From an uncultured Bacteroidia bacterium (GTDB lineage: Bacteria; Bacteroidota; Bacteroidia; Bacteroidales; Prolixibacteraceae): DNA of 64,000 nucleotides. The notes under the pieces are model-generated. The model saw nothing but the letters and a program-made list of their open reading frames with translations. It was not told the origin of the DNA and made no database searches. The translations under genes were made by a program, and so were the position numbers. Of this stretch, positions 17,230 to 26,900 are shown one piece after another. The DNA is taken from assembly GCA_903905505.1 (NCBI GenBank), contig CAIVGL010000022.1, forward strand, positions 83,322 to 147,321. The letters run 5' to 3'. Within the stretch, counting starts at the first letter, position 1, and each line of letters starts with the position of its first letter.

Positions 17230-17946
17230 TTATACGTTCATCGGAACCTCCATCAAAAGGAGCTCGGATTCGGAATCAGCTGTGATCGATAATTCCGTAA
17301 TATCCCAAATCCCAAAACCATCGCGCGCCTCTAAAGATTGGTTGTTGATCGTTATCTCTCCTTTTAGAACAAAAGCATAGACTCCGTTTCCTTCAGCCTT
17401 GATTTTATAAGAAGTTGAATGGCCTTTATCGAATGTCCCTAAATGAAACCAGGCATTCTGATGAATCCAAACCCCTTCATCTTCTGCATTTGGAGAGAGT
17501 ATTTGTTGTAGTTTATTGTGCCGATCATCAAGGTTCAAGGTTAACTGGTCGTAACGCGGGGTTACATTTTTCTTGTTTGGAAATACCCAGATCTGCAGAA
17601 ATTTAACCTTCCGGTCTGGATTTCTATTGTATTCACTGTGGTAAATTCCAGTTCCTGCACTTAAGACTTGAATCTCTCCATGCTTTATTACAGCGAGATT
17701 GCCCATGCTGTCTTTGTGCTCCAAGTCTCCTTCCAAGGGAATAGAGATGATCTCCATGTTTTCATGAGGATGCGTTCCAAAACCCATCCCTTCATCTACA
17801 GTATCATCATTTAGTACACGCAAGGCGCCAAAATTCATCCGCTCTGCATTATAGTAGTTCGCAAAACTGAAAGTATGAAAACTGTTTAACCAGCCGTGAT
17901 TGGCATGGCCTCTGGAGTTGCTCTTATGGACTATGGTATTACTCAT
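17230..17946 (-). CDS. Pirin family protein
   Basis: This is a bicupin metalloprotein; bacterial homologues such as YhhW have quercetinase activity or modulate metabolic enzymes. It has 238 residues from the ATG at 17946 (family N-terminus SRGHANHGWLNSFHTFSFANYY). The N-terminal cupin carries the metal ligands in GTHPHENMEIISIPLEGDLEHKDS and a further His in GTGIYHSEYN. The C-terminal cupin follows. The track's longer start is unlikely because a minus-strand -7 element (17961-17968) lies inside that extension. A MarR-type half-palindrome at 17980-17991 overlaps the promoter. Confidence 0.9.
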   Translation of the reverse strand: MSNTIVHKSNSRGHANHGWLNSFHTFSFANYYNAERMNFGALRVLNDDTVDEGMGFGTHPHENMEIISIPLEGDLEHKDSMGNLAVIKHGEIQVLSAGTGIYHSEYNRNPDRKVKFLQIWVFPNKKNVTPRYDQLTLNLDDRHNKLQQILSPNAEDEGVWIHQNAWFHLGTFDKGHSTSYKIKAEGNGVYAFVLKGEITINNQSLEARDGFGIWDITELSITADSESELLLMEVPMNV

Positions 17947-17960
17947 TGGAATTCTTTTTC

Positions 17961-17991
17961 CAAATTTAGTGTATTCATAGGCTAATAGCAA
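17961..17991 (-). promoter_or_regulatory. pirin promoter with a MarR-box-like site
   Basis: On the minus strand there is TTG (17991-17989), a 20-nt spacer and TAAATTTG (17968-17961), predicting a start near 17955. Over the -33 region the plus strand reads GCTAATAGCAA (17981-17991). This is identical in 11 bases to the palindrome upstream of trxA at 8913-8923. Confidence 0.5.
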
Positions 17992-18078
17992 CTTCATAGA
18001 AGAGGAATTAAAAGAACTTAATTATCTCCTTTTCTGTATTCAACTATGGACATATTTACGTTTATTTGTATTGAAATA

Positions 18079-18092
18079 GATCTAAGTAGATC
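18079..18092. promoter_or_regulatory. Short palindrome upstream of the porin-cytochrome gene
   Basis: GATCTA-AG-TAGATC is a perfect 6-bp-arm palindrome, 60 bp before the cytochrome start in the pirin/cytochrome divergent region. It is a possible operator; no clear -7 element was found beside it. Confidence 0.3.
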
Positions 18093-18151
18093 ACCACGAT
18101 TAATGGGAAAATTAAATATCGTTTTTTTGTAGAAACAATAAATAAATAGTC

Positions 18152-19492
18152 ATGAAAAATTTAAACCTTACAGATCAAATTCTAAGACGGATTTCTCCTT
18201 TTAGAGTTGGTCGTCTTCCCGTTTTAATTTTTATGTGCTTGTCTCTTTTCTTGTTCACTAAGGAATCGAAGGCTTTGCCTAGTTTTGCTAGGCAAACAGG
18301 CCTATCATGTAAGGCTTGTCATTACTCATTTCCAGAACTAAACTCTTTTGGTCGGCAGTTTAAAATGAATGGTTACGTGCTTACAAGTATGAACACCATT
18401 GACTCGAAAGAAGATAGTAGTAAGATGCCAAGGCTCAAACTTTTATCTACTTTGCCAATATCTGCAATGGTGCAATCATCTTTCACCCATCTTGAAAAGG
18501 ATATGCCCGGAATCCAGAACAACTCCGTTACCTTACCTCAGCAATTAAGCGTTTTTTATGCAGGACAGGTGACCCCTCATATCGGTACGTTTATTCAGAT
18601 GGCGTATGATGGGCACTCTTTTGGAATGGGCAATATTGATATTCGTTATGCGAATCAAGCTAAAATTGGGAAGCGAAATTTTACCTATGGACTTACACTA
18701 AATAATAATCCAACAGTACAAGATGTTTGGAATTCTTCTCCTGTCTGGCGATTCCCATTTGCAGGATCTGATGCTGCGAAAAATCCCACGAAATCTGCAA
18801 TAATTGAGAACCTGGGCACTAAAGTTGCCGGCCTAGGAGCCTATACACTCTTCAATAATTTCCTTTTTGCTGAAGCTACTGTTTACCGGTCAGCTCAGCA
18901 AGGCGCAACTAATCCTGCCGACGTATTTAGTTCTGATGTCATAAGCGGCGTGGCCCCTTATTGGCGTTTGGCATTGCAACATCAATGGGGGAAGAATTAT
19001 CTAGAATTAGGCACTTTTGGGTTTGCCCCAAAGCTTTATGTTACGGGAATCCAGGGGGCTTTAGATAAATATACCGATTTGGGCATAGATGCACAATTTG
19101 AACACAATCTGTCTTTTGGAGCGTTCACGGCGCACTCCTCTTTGATAAAAGAGTCAGAGACGAAAGAACGAATTATTCTCCCAAATCAGAAATTCGATTT
19201 TACCTCCTTGAGAGTGGATGGCAATCTATACCTTAAAAATGGAATTGGAGGCACCTTGGGTTATTTCTATACGATCGGTTCAGTAGATCCTCGGATTGGA
19301 AGCTGGACGAATAAACCGGACAGTAAAGGTTACATTGCTCAGATTGAATATCTGCCTTGGTATAATACGAAGTTTGCCTTGCAATATGTGGCCTATAAAC
19401 AATTTGATGGTACAGTTACCAATTATAATATGCATGAGCGAAGTGCTGCCAATAATAGCACAATCTACCTTTTTGTTTGGCTTAATTTTTAG
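18152..19492 (+). CDS. Outer-membrane monoheme porin-cytochrome (Cyc2-like)
   Basis: This 446-residue exported protein has an N-terminal signal (hydrophobic 22-36, likely cleavage near KA-LPSF) and directly after it one c-type haem site, CKACH (Cys53, Cys56, His57), inside PSFARQTGLSCKACHYSFPELNSFGRQFKMNGY. The remaining 370 residues look like alternating beta strands with Gly/aromatic girdles and end in an OMP-type terminal Phe (YLFVWLNF). A haem plug fused to a barrel is the architecture of Cyc2, an outer-membrane iron oxidase. Function here is inference; a related 'cytochrome c' barrel of unknown role is the alternative. A periplasmic cytochrome c follows 21 bp later. Confidence 0.72.
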   Translation: MKNLNLTDQILRRISPFRVGRLPVLIFMCLSLFLFTKESKALPSFARQTGLSCKACHYSFPELNSFGRQFKMNGYVLTSMNTIDSKEDSSKMPRLKLLSTLPISAMVQSSFTHLEKDMPGIQNNSVTLPQQLSVFYAGQVTPHIGTFIQMAYDGHSFGMGNIDIRYANQAKIGKRNFTYGLTLNNNPTVQDVWNSSPVWRFPFAGSDAAKNPTKSAIIENLGTKVAGLGAYTLFNNFLFAEATVYRSAQQGATNPADVFSSDVISGVAPYWRLALQHQWGKNYLELGTFGFAPKLYVTGIQGALDKYTDLGIDAQFEHNLSFGAFTAHSSLIKESETKERIILPNQKFDFTSLRVDGNLYLKNGIGGTLGYFYTIGSVDPRIGSWTNKPDSKGYIAQIEYLPWYNTKFALQYVAYKQFDGTVTNYNMHERSAANNSTIYLFVWLNF

Positions 19493-19513
19493 TTGTTAAT
19501 TTAATTTTTGTTT

Positions 19514-19960
19514 ATGAAAAAGTTTTTAGTTGTATGTTCTATTAGTGTTTTTAGCTTAGTCAATACAGGAGTCCTAAAAGCCGAAGAATTATCATTGGGA
19601 AGTTCTTCACCTGTTGTCCCTCAAGATAAAAACTTAGGAATTGGACCTGTTAAAAAGTTAGTGCTAGGTCCTATTGATAAAAAAATGGTTGAAGAGGGGA
19701 AAACCCTTTACAATGCGCAATGTATTGTTTGTCATGATATGGATCAAAGGAAGATTGGTCCAGCCATGAAGAATATTACCAAACAGCGGACGCCCGAGTA
19801 TCTTATGAACCTATTGTTAAATTCGGCTCAGATGCTGAAGGAAGATCCAACAATGAAGGCATTGCTAAAAGAGTATAACAATATGCCAATGCCTGATCCT
19901 GGCTTTAATCAAGCAAAAGCTCGTGCAGTAGTGGAATATTTAAGGTCTATGGCAAAATAA
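19514..19960 (+). CDS. Periplasmic monoheme cytochrome c (class I)
   Basis: This is a 148-residue exported protein from the ATG at 19514; the track's TTG start is two codons upstream. The signal peptide is MKKFLVVCSISVFSLVNTGVLKA. The haem site is CIVCH in EEGKTLYNAQCIVCHDMDQRKIGPAM. The distal Met ligand is likely in NNMPMPDPG, and the final helix is ARAVVEYLRSM. The RTPEYLMN...DP pattern resembles small cytochromes associated with nos gene clusters, though no nosZ is here. It is cotranscribed with the outer-membrane cytochrome and is its natural periplasmic electron partner. Confidence 0.85.
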   Translation: MKKFLVVCSISVFSLVNTGVLKAEELSLGSSSPVVPQDKNLGIGPVKKLVLGPIDKKMVEEGKTLYNAQCIVCHDMDQRKIGPAMKNITKQRTPEYLMNLLLNSAQMLKEDPTMKALLKEYNNMPMPDPGFNQAKARAVVEYLRSMAK

Positions 19961-19982
19961 GTTTGCAAGTCCTATCCAAAAT

Positions 19983-20015
19983 AAAAAGGGGATGTCAGCT
20001 GACATCCCCTTTTTA
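19983..20015. terminator. Bidirectional terminator between cytochrome c and MFS
   Basis: AAAAAGGGGATGTCAG and its reverse complement CTGACATCCCCTTTTT form a perfect 32-bp palindrome ending in T-runs on both strands. Its centre, GTCAGCTGAC, is identical to the centre of the dispersed repeats at 15151 and 36844. Confidence 0.93.
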
Positions 20016-20049
20016 TTTGCACTTATTTCAGTTGTTTTGAAAGCAAAGA

Positions 20050-21369
20050 TTATCCTTTTTGATGATGCTTCTTCACTAGAATAGAGAGACCGATAAAGGC
20101 GATGATTAAGATGATCGGTAACACCGACATATTGCGCAGTGTGATCTGAGGTCCGGCTGTTTCAATAGATTTTCCCATAATTGGTAAGACCATCGACGTT
20201 GCTACAAACCCAGCTCCTCCAAGGATAGACATCCCTAAAGCACCACTTTTAGGAACATATTCCGAAGCAAATCCAATCATTGTAGGCCAGAAGTAACATA
20301 CCCCTACAGCAAATACAGCTGCCGATGCAACGGTCATCACTGGTCCACTAGAAATGCTAAGTAACCATAATCCAAGGGTTGAGGTAATCGCTGAACCTAA
20401 TAATACTCCAGTTGGGTTTAATCGGTGAATTAATCCACCTGCAAAGAATCGACCAATTGCCATGATACCTGTCACTACGACTAATATAAGCATTGGATTA
20501 ATTCCGTTGGTGCTTAGTAAGGCATTGATCCATTGGCTGGTTCCAAGTTCAGTTGAGGATGTAAGTAGCATGCAAAATAATACCAATGGGAATAATAAAC
20601 TTATTTTGTTGATAAAACGACCCTCAACAACAACTAAGATTACAATTGCAGAGATAAGAACATAGGGTACTGCACTATCGAAATTCAAGCTAAACGCAGG
20701 GATGAAAGCTGAAAGAATCATCAGGAATACAGCAACAATAATTGTATATGGTGCTCCTACATTGCGCATCATATCTTTATAGGTGGCTCCACTAGCTACG
20801 CGTTCTGTTTCAGGAATAGGCTCATTAAAGAAAAAGTATCCGTAAATGGCCAATGGAATAAATAAAACACTCACTAATACTTGCCAAGGAAGATTAAGAG
20901 TATCCATTAGTAACCAAGCTAAGAATCCTCCAATCACAATTCCTCCAGGAAACCAGACATGAAAACGGTTTAACATTTTGGTTTTCTCTTTCGGGAATAG
21001 AACTGTTACAATTGGATTACAGGCCGCTTCTACACTGCCGTTAGCAAGTCCAATAAATATATTGGCAATAAACAAGGAGGTAAAATCTTTCGCCATTAGT
21101 AGTAGTATGATTCCGACTAAATGTAGCCCAAACGCTAAACGAACAATGGTTTTTGTTTTGACGATATCAATGATAAAACCGCCAGCAAACATTGCAATCG
21201 CAAATCCGAAGAATGCTGGTGCAAAGGCACGGCCAATATCTTCCTTGCTTAATAAATAAGTTGTTGAAAATACTCCTTCTATCTTTGCTCTAATTGCAAA
21301 AGTTAGACCGGTAACCAATAGGGCTAGACAGCTGGCAATAAATAATTTTTTTTGATTGACTTGTTCCAT
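20050..21369 (-). CDS. MFS transporter
   Basis: This is a major facilitator protein of 439 residues with about 12 hydrophobic segments. The N-half loop region reads GGFIIDIVKTKTIVRLAFGLHL and the second half has AIGRFFAGGLIHRLNPTGVLLG, the duplicated loop 2-3/8-9 motif. FIGLANGSVEAACNPIVTVLF resembles the fucose/glucose permease branch, so sugar import is plausible, but the substrate cannot be read from sequence. A minus-strand -7 element lies at 21514-21521. It shares a bidirectional terminator with the cytochrome genes. Confidence 0.85.
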   Translation of the reverse strand: MEQVNQKKLFIASCLALLVTGLTFAIRAKIEGVFSTTYLLSKEDIGRAFAPAFFGFAIAMFAGGFIIDIVKTKTIVRLAFGLHLVGIILLLMAKDFTSLFIANIFIGLANGSVEAACNPIVTVLFPKEKTKMLNRFHVWFPGGIVIGGFLAWLLMDTLNLPWQVLVSVLFIPLAIYGYFFFNEPIPETERVASGATYKDMMRNVGAPYTIIVAVFLMILSAFIPAFSLNFDSAVPYVLISAIVILVVVEGRFINKISLLFPLVLFCMLLTSSTELGTSQWINALLSTNGINPMLILVVVTGIMAIGRFFAGGLIHRLNPTGVLLGSAITSTLGLWLLSISSGPVMTVASAAVFAVGVCYFWPTMIGFASEYVPKSGALGMSILGGAGFVATSMVLPIMGKSIETAGPQITLRNMSVLPIILIIAFIGLSILVKKHHQKG

Positions 21370-21688
21370 AATTAAAGGATTTAGGTTAGATGATAATTAA
21401 ATTAGTTTTTTGGATTGGCAATTAATTTAGATTGCACGTTAATTTCAAAGTAAAGAGAGATTTGTGCATTGATACTAGGTCATTGGTTACTCTTCCGGTC
21501 TTTACAATAGACACAAATATAGAAATAATCAGTAAACAATAAGTTTTTAGCTGAGAATTTTTAGAGTCGGGGATAAAGTTCTAGTCGTACTATCCCTTTT
21601 CGTTGTTAGGTATGGGTTTCCAGACCTAATGGAGATTAAGTCTTCAAGTTTATTTGTGAAGAAATATTGATTTTACTGTCATGCAGAC
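21370..21688. other. Intergenic region upstream of the MFS gene
   Basis: There are 319 bp without a gene. It contains a minus-strand TATATTTG (21514-21521), a likely -7 element for the MFS gene with a leader of about 140 nt. The two plus-strand ORFs of the track near 21667 are antisense shadows of the Gly-rich TPM protein tail. Confidence 0.5.
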
Positions 21689-22507
21689 CTACCAAGACCC
21701 GCCGGCACCGCCACCACCAAAGCTACCACCGCCAAAGCCGCCAAAGCTATCGCCTCCTGATGATCCGCCGCCTGAGAAATCATTCCAAGATCCACCGCCA
21801 CGGTTGCCCCCAAGTAAATCCATCAGTAGTAAGGTGCCTAAAAACCCTTGTCCACTGCCAATGCCGTGAGCAGTACTTCGACGTTGGGCTAAGAAGATTA
21901 CAGCTAATACAATTAGTATAATCAAAAAACCGCCTGGTTTAGATTTCCTTTTGTGAACAGCATTTACGTATTGGTCTGCCGTATATTCGCCCGCAGTTAA
22001 CGACATTAAAACATCGGTGCTTCGGTCTAGACCTTTATAATAATCATTTTGTTTGAAGGCAGGGAGCAACTCTGCTCCAACAATGGCTTGCCTAGCTACT
22101 GCGTCTGGAACAACGGCCTCAAGACCATATCCAACAGCTACAAAGACTTCTCCACGCTCTTGGCCTACTTTGGGCTTAACCAGGATTAATATCCCATTGC
22201 TCTTCCCTTTTTGACCAATGCCCCATTTCTCAGAAAGTTTAACGGCAAAATCGGCTTTGTCATAACCCGAAAGACTTTTAACGATTACAATAGCAATCTG
22301 GGTTGAGGTTTTCTGATTAAAACCAACAAGTTTATTTTCTAATCCTGCTTGCTGCTCCCCAGATAGAACACCAGCAAAATCATTTACTAGACGTTGTGGT
22401 TCAGGTCTGGCAGGAAATTCTCCTTGTGCTTTAGCTGCGGGGTGTAGAAATAGGATTAGAGCAGCTAAGAATATGACAGCTCGAAGCGTTGATTTGTAGT
22501 TTTTCAT
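21689..22507 (-). CDS. TPM-domain membrane protein with Gly-rich tail (YgcG-like)
   Basis: This is a 272-residue protein with an N-terminal signal or anchor (AVIFLAALILFLHPAAKA), then a TPM domain at about 30-160: FAGVLSGEQQAGLENKLVGFNQKTSTQIAIVIVKSL, EKWGIGQKGKSNGILILVKP, and VGYGLEAVVPDAVARQAI. A second membrane segment (GFLIILIVLAVIFLA) precedes a Gly/Ser-rich tail ending GGGGAGGSW. TPM domains may have phosphatase or photosystem-repair roles; the bacterial function is unclear. It is the last gene of the lemA-TPM-TPM operon and overlaps the preceding stop by one base (TAATG). Confidence 0.9.
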   Translation of the reverse strand: MKNYKSTLRAVIFLAALILFLHPAAKAQGEFPARPEPQRLVNDFAGVLSGEQQAGLENKLVGFNQKTSTQIAIVIVKSLSGYDKADFAVKLSEKWGIGQKGKSNGILILVKPKVGQERGEVFVAVGYGLEAVVPDAVARQAIVGAELLPAFKQNDYYKGLDRSTDVLMSLTAGEYTADQYVNAVHKRKSKPGGFLIILIVLAVIFLAQRRSTAHGIGSGQGFLGTLLLMDLLGGNRGGGSWNDFSGGGSSGGDSFGGFGGGSFGGGGAGGSW

Positions 22508-22944
22508 TATTTACCAAATGAGATTTCGTCAGATAGCTCATTGATATCGTCTGTCTGATAGGGAAAAAATTGCTTGAGCTGTTCTCCGGTTAGCTTGATT
22601 CCATTTATAATACCTTCGGCAAACTCACCTTTGGTAAAATGTGCGATCATATTCTCTTTATTCGTATTCCAGAATCCTTCAGGAACAACTTTATTAATGC
22701 CGACATCTCCGATAATCGCAAATTTGTGATCATTGGTAGAGAGGTAAATTAGTACCCCATTTCGGTCTTTTGTCTTGTGCATGTCTAGCTTCTTAAAAAG
22801 CCAAGCAGCGCGATCTAATACATCATTTTTGCAGCTTTCCTCCAAATGAACACGAATTTCTCCGCTCGTCTGGTGTTCTGCAACTCCAATTGCCTCTTTA
22901 ATTAATCGCTCGTTCTCTTTCCCAAGAAAATCTTTAGGATTCAT
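22507..22944 (-). CDS. TPM-domain protein
   Basis: This is a 145-residue soluble protein made almost entirely of a TPM domain: ENERLIKEAIGVAEHQTSGEIRVHLEESC, then AAWLFKKLDMHKTKDRNGVLIYLSTNDHKFAIIGDVGINKVVPEGFW. No signal peptide is evident, so it is probably cytosolic or membrane-peripheral. It lies 11 bp after lemA and overlaps the next gene by one base, so all three are surely one transcript. LemA plus one or two TPM proteins is a widespread pairing. Confidence 0.9.
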   Translation of the reverse strand: MNPKDFLGKENERLIKEAIGVAEHQTSGEIRVHLEESCKNDVLDRAAWLFKKLDMHKTKDRNGVLIYLSTNDHKFAIIGDVGINKVVPEGFWNTNKENMIAHFTKGEFAEGIINGIKLTGEQLKQFFPYQTDDINELSDEISFGK

Positions 22945-22955
22945 ACTTAGGCTAA

Positions 22956-23549
22956 TTAAAATTGAACTTTGGGAGCTTTATCCGCACCTTTTTCAGCTTC
23001 GAAATAGGCTTTTTTCTCAAAGTTACGCATTGATGCAATAAACATTTGTGGGAATTGACGGATATACGTGTTGTACGTCCGTGCCGTCTCATTAAATTTT
23101 TGACGTTCTACGGTAATCCTGTTCTCGGTTCCTTCAAGTTGAGCTTGAAGATTTAGAAATCCCTCGTTGGCTTTTAGTTCTGGGTATTTCTCAGCAACAA
23201 CCATCAATCGACCAAGAGCCGAAGATAATCCTCCTTGCGCTTGCTGAAACTGCTGCATAGCCGCAGGCGTTAGTTTTGTCGGATCTACAGTGATCTGAGT
23301 TGCTTTGGCACGAGCCTCAATTACTGCAGTTAAAGTTGATTTTTCAAAATCAGCATACCCTTTAACGGTGTTGACTAGATTTGGTATAAGATCTGATCGT
23401 CGTTGGTACACGTTTTCTACTTGTGACCATGATGCACTTACACCTTCATCCATAGTTACCATCTTGTTTCCTGTAGAGACGCCCCAAGAAACCCCCCAAA
23501 ATATTAAAACCGCAATAACGATTAATACAATTAAACCTGTCCTTTTCAT
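22956..23549 (-). CDS. lemA: LemA family protein
   Basis: This is a 197-residue protein with an N-terminal membrane anchor (GLIVLIVIAVLIFWGVSWGV), followed by the four-helix LemA domain. The family signature is clear: WSQVENVYQRRSDLIPNLVNTVKGYADFEKSTLTAVIEARAKA, then LSSALGRLMVVAEKYPELKANEGFLNLQAQLEGTENRI and RQKFNETARTYNTYIRQFP. The function is unknown; it is anchored with the helical domain on one face of the membrane. It is first of the three-gene operon with two TPM proteins. Confidence 0.94.
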   Translation of the reverse strand: MKRTGLIVLIVIAVLIFWGVSWGVSTGNKMVTMDEGVSASWSQVENVYQRRSDLIPNLVNTVKGYADFEKSTLTAVIEARAKATQITVDPTKLTPAAMQQFQQAQGGLSSALGRLMVVAEKYPELKANEGFLNLQAQLEGTENRITVERQKFNETARTYNTYIRQFPQMFIASMRNFEKKAYFEAEKGADKAPKVQF

Positions 23550-23966
23550 TGTCTTGTTCTTTATAATTTTTACTAAATAAATTTGAATCTAAACACGATG
23601 TGAAATTAAGCAACAAAATTTAGAAATTGATAGTTTGTAGGATTAATTTTTTGAGATTCATCTGATGTTGCTTTGATCTGACTAAATCGAAATTAGAGGT
23701 GTTAAAAAATGGAGTGGATCAACCCAGTTGTCCTTATTCTTTTCCTAAAACGAACCAAGCTTAACCAAAAGTTTTGATAAAAAACGTCTGTCAAACTTAG
23801 CTTGATTTAGACTGATATTTCGTTTGAGGAGGTTATTAAAAGGTAAAGGTAAGGTTATCAATTTTGATTATCAGCTTAACTTTTGTAGGTTTGTCTAGAA
23901 TCCTTTTGCGACTAACCAAAGGATACTAATCCGGCTATTTTTTTCTAAACCATAACTATTGTTTCC
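23550..23966 (+). other. Intergenic region with a consensus promoter
   Basis: There are 417 bp between the divergent lemA and beta-helix genes with no ORF worth calling. Its main content is the full promoter at 23863-23893. Confidence 0.6.
23863..23893 (+). promoter_or_regulatory. Consensus primary-sigma promoter of the beta-helix gene
   Basis: TTTG (23863-23866), exactly 19 nt, then TAGGTTTG (23886-23893). Both elements match the Bacteroidota consensus, giving a start near 23900 and a leader of about 67 nt. Confidence 0.7.
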
Positions 23967-26900
23967 ATGAATTTTACCTTACGCAACAAAATCGCATCTT
24001 TTTCATTGGCATTTAGATGTTTTTCAATTCTTCCATTGATTGCGCTTTTTAGTTTTTTAATCCTAAAGTCCGCGAATGTCACTGGTCAAACTGATCAAGC
24101 AATTACTGCTCGAGATGGAAAATTATTGCGTAGTGAACTTTGGCAACCTTTTGATGCCAAGAAAGTCAAAGGTGATTTTTTTGTTTCTCCCAAAGGGAAT
24201 GATGGTTGGTCTGGAACCCTTGAGACTCCGAATGCAACCCATACCGATGGACCTTTTGCAACCATTGCACGAGCTAAACTTGCGGTCCAAGCATTAAAAT
24301 TAAAAGTTTATACCCCTAAGGGCAAAGCTATTGACGCTCGATACTCTGGAACAACTTATCCATATGGAAAAGGAAAAGATATTGTGGTATTTATCCGAGA
24401 GGGTTTTTATCCGCTTGCCGAATCACTGGTGTTTAAACCTGAAGATGGTGGAGAACGCGTGGAGACAAACCTCCCTTCTGGTGCCTTCGAATGGCATCAT
24501 TTAAGAGATAATTACGTTACTTATTCCGCTTATCCTGGCGAAAAACCTGTTGTTTCAGGTGCCGTTCCTGTGAAAAATTGGAAAAAAGCTGGAAATATTT
24601 GGGTTGCACCATTTAATGGGACTGAAGTGCCTACTTTGAATGCGAATGGGAAGAAGCAGATCTTGGCACGATATCCGAACAATGAGTATCTGACTTTACG
24701 CAAAACCCCTGCAAACACCTCTGAAATGCCGTTTAAAGCGGGTGATTTAAAAAGCTGGAAAGAGATGCAAGATAATCGTATTGTGATCTTGCTGCGCTGG
24801 AGAACGGCCTATAACTCAATAGACAGAATCGATTTTAAAAAACAAATCGCTTATTTGAAAGAGCCGGAGGATGGTCCAAATAAGAATAATGGGCTTTTAG
24901 TCGTTCCTCCTCGTTATTATATCGAGAATGTTAAAGAGCTTTTAGATGCTCCAGGTGAATGGTTTTTTGATAAGAAGAAACAGGAGATTAGCTATATTCC
25001 AGAGGCAGGAATAAATGATCCTAATCTCGCTGATATTTCTGTCCCTCAAATTAATAAGCTTGTTCTAGTTGCAGGAAATGAGGAGAAACCCGTTCGCAAT
25101 CTTCGGTTTTATGGTCTAGCTTTTGAAGGGGCAAAAGAGAATTTTAGAAATTTCCCCCATCACTATGACGCTACAGAAGGTTGCACAGCTATTACCTTTG
25201 AATATGCTACTGATTGTGAGTTTGCTTATTCTCAATTGAGAGCTTGCGGCGGAGTGGGGATGTCGGTTGGTGGCGGTTGTTATGGGGTGCGAATTTCCAA
25301 CTCTATTTTTGATGGTCTGGAGCAAGGTGCGCTAAGCATTAGTAGTAACGGCGACCTAAAAAGTGGCAAACTTATTCAGATCAACCACCAGACCCTAGTC
25401 GATCATAACGTATTCTCTTCCTGCGGTCTAGGTGGAGGAATAACACTAGGTGTCGGGGGTACTATTCATACGACTATTTCTCACAATTATTTCACTAAAT
25501 CAGGCCGACCATATACCATGGATATTGGTGCCGGAGGTTTAGAAGGGACAATAACGGGTGATGTGGTTGTCGAATACAATCATTTCGAAGATGTTCAGAC
25601 AGATGCTGACGATGCTGGGGTTATTGTAGTTACTGGGATGACATTCAACTCATCAATACGGAATAATATCATCCATCGCGTGCATCGTGGTTTCTTTAGT
25701 GATAATGTGGCTTTCTGGTTCGATAATCTGTCGAGTAACTGGACGGTAAAAAATAATATCTACTTTGATCTTGAACAGGGCGATATGAAAACCTGTGGAA
25801 CTTATCTGATCAATAATGATTATTCTGATAATTTTTTGATCGAGATTCCTAAAATTTTGCCTGAGCAATTTATTGAAGGGGTGCCTGACTTTGCATGCTC
25901 CAATCTTCAGATCACCCAAAACGGGAAGCCCATTACTAGTTCTTTGCCTACTGGAAGTTTAGTTAAAGTTAAAGCCGACATCTTTAATTCAGGCAGTTCT
26001 GGAGTCGCTCAAGTATCCTTGCTAATCGATAGACGACCAGTCGAGACAAAGCCTTTCCCCGTCATTAAAGGCAACTCACGAACTATTGAGTTTGAGATTC
26101 GGTTAAATAATCCAGGGGTTCAGGAGCTGGCCATTGGAGAAACAATTCCTCAAAAAATTACGGTCGAAGGGGAGAAACCTAAGGTCTCTTTCGATCAACT
26201 TCATCTTTCAGAGGAACGCATTTTAGCTGGTGAGACGGTTCGTGTTACGGCCAAGGCTACAAACCTGCAGCAATCAGATACTGAAACGGAGGTTCATCTA
26301 TTTGCATCAGGCAAAATCATAAAGGCTGAAAAGGTGCTTCTCAAAGGGAAAGAGATTAGAGAAATTTCATTTGATCTAGTCCCTGAGGCTGGATTATATC
26401 CACTTCGCATTGGGAATAGTGGAGAACAGACCTTGACCGTATTGAAATGCAAAGAGCTAGATCTGACCAAGCAAAAACTTTTGACTTATCTCTCATCGAA
26501 ATCAAAGCCTGCCTCTGTGGAGGTATTCCAAAAGGAGAACAGATATGTTCTGAAAGCTAGCGGATGGGATTTTTACCATGCAGAGGATGCTTATGCCACG
26601 GTGTATATTAAAAAGTTAAAAGGCGATTTTGTGTCGACGGCTAAAATCTCGTCTTTTGGAAATCGCACCAGCGAATGGTATCGTACTGGATTATTTGTCC
26701 GAAATGATATTGCCAAAAGTTTTGATGTTGATCGAGGAAGCCTTGGTTCGGTGTTGATGTTTAGCACACCTGGTCGGGCGGGCATTGAATACGACGAGTT
26801 TGGCAATGGCTGTATGCATAAGGCGGCAAGCGAGAATCTGCCTGAAAATTCACCGACTCCAATCTGGATAAAACTGGAACGTCATGGCGATCAGTTTACC

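Noticed and set aside
21667-21921. Pro/His/Arg-rich plus-strand ORFs
   Set aside because: They are antisense shadows of the Gly/Ser-rich tail of the TPM protein; their composition is the mirror of GGG/GGT codons.
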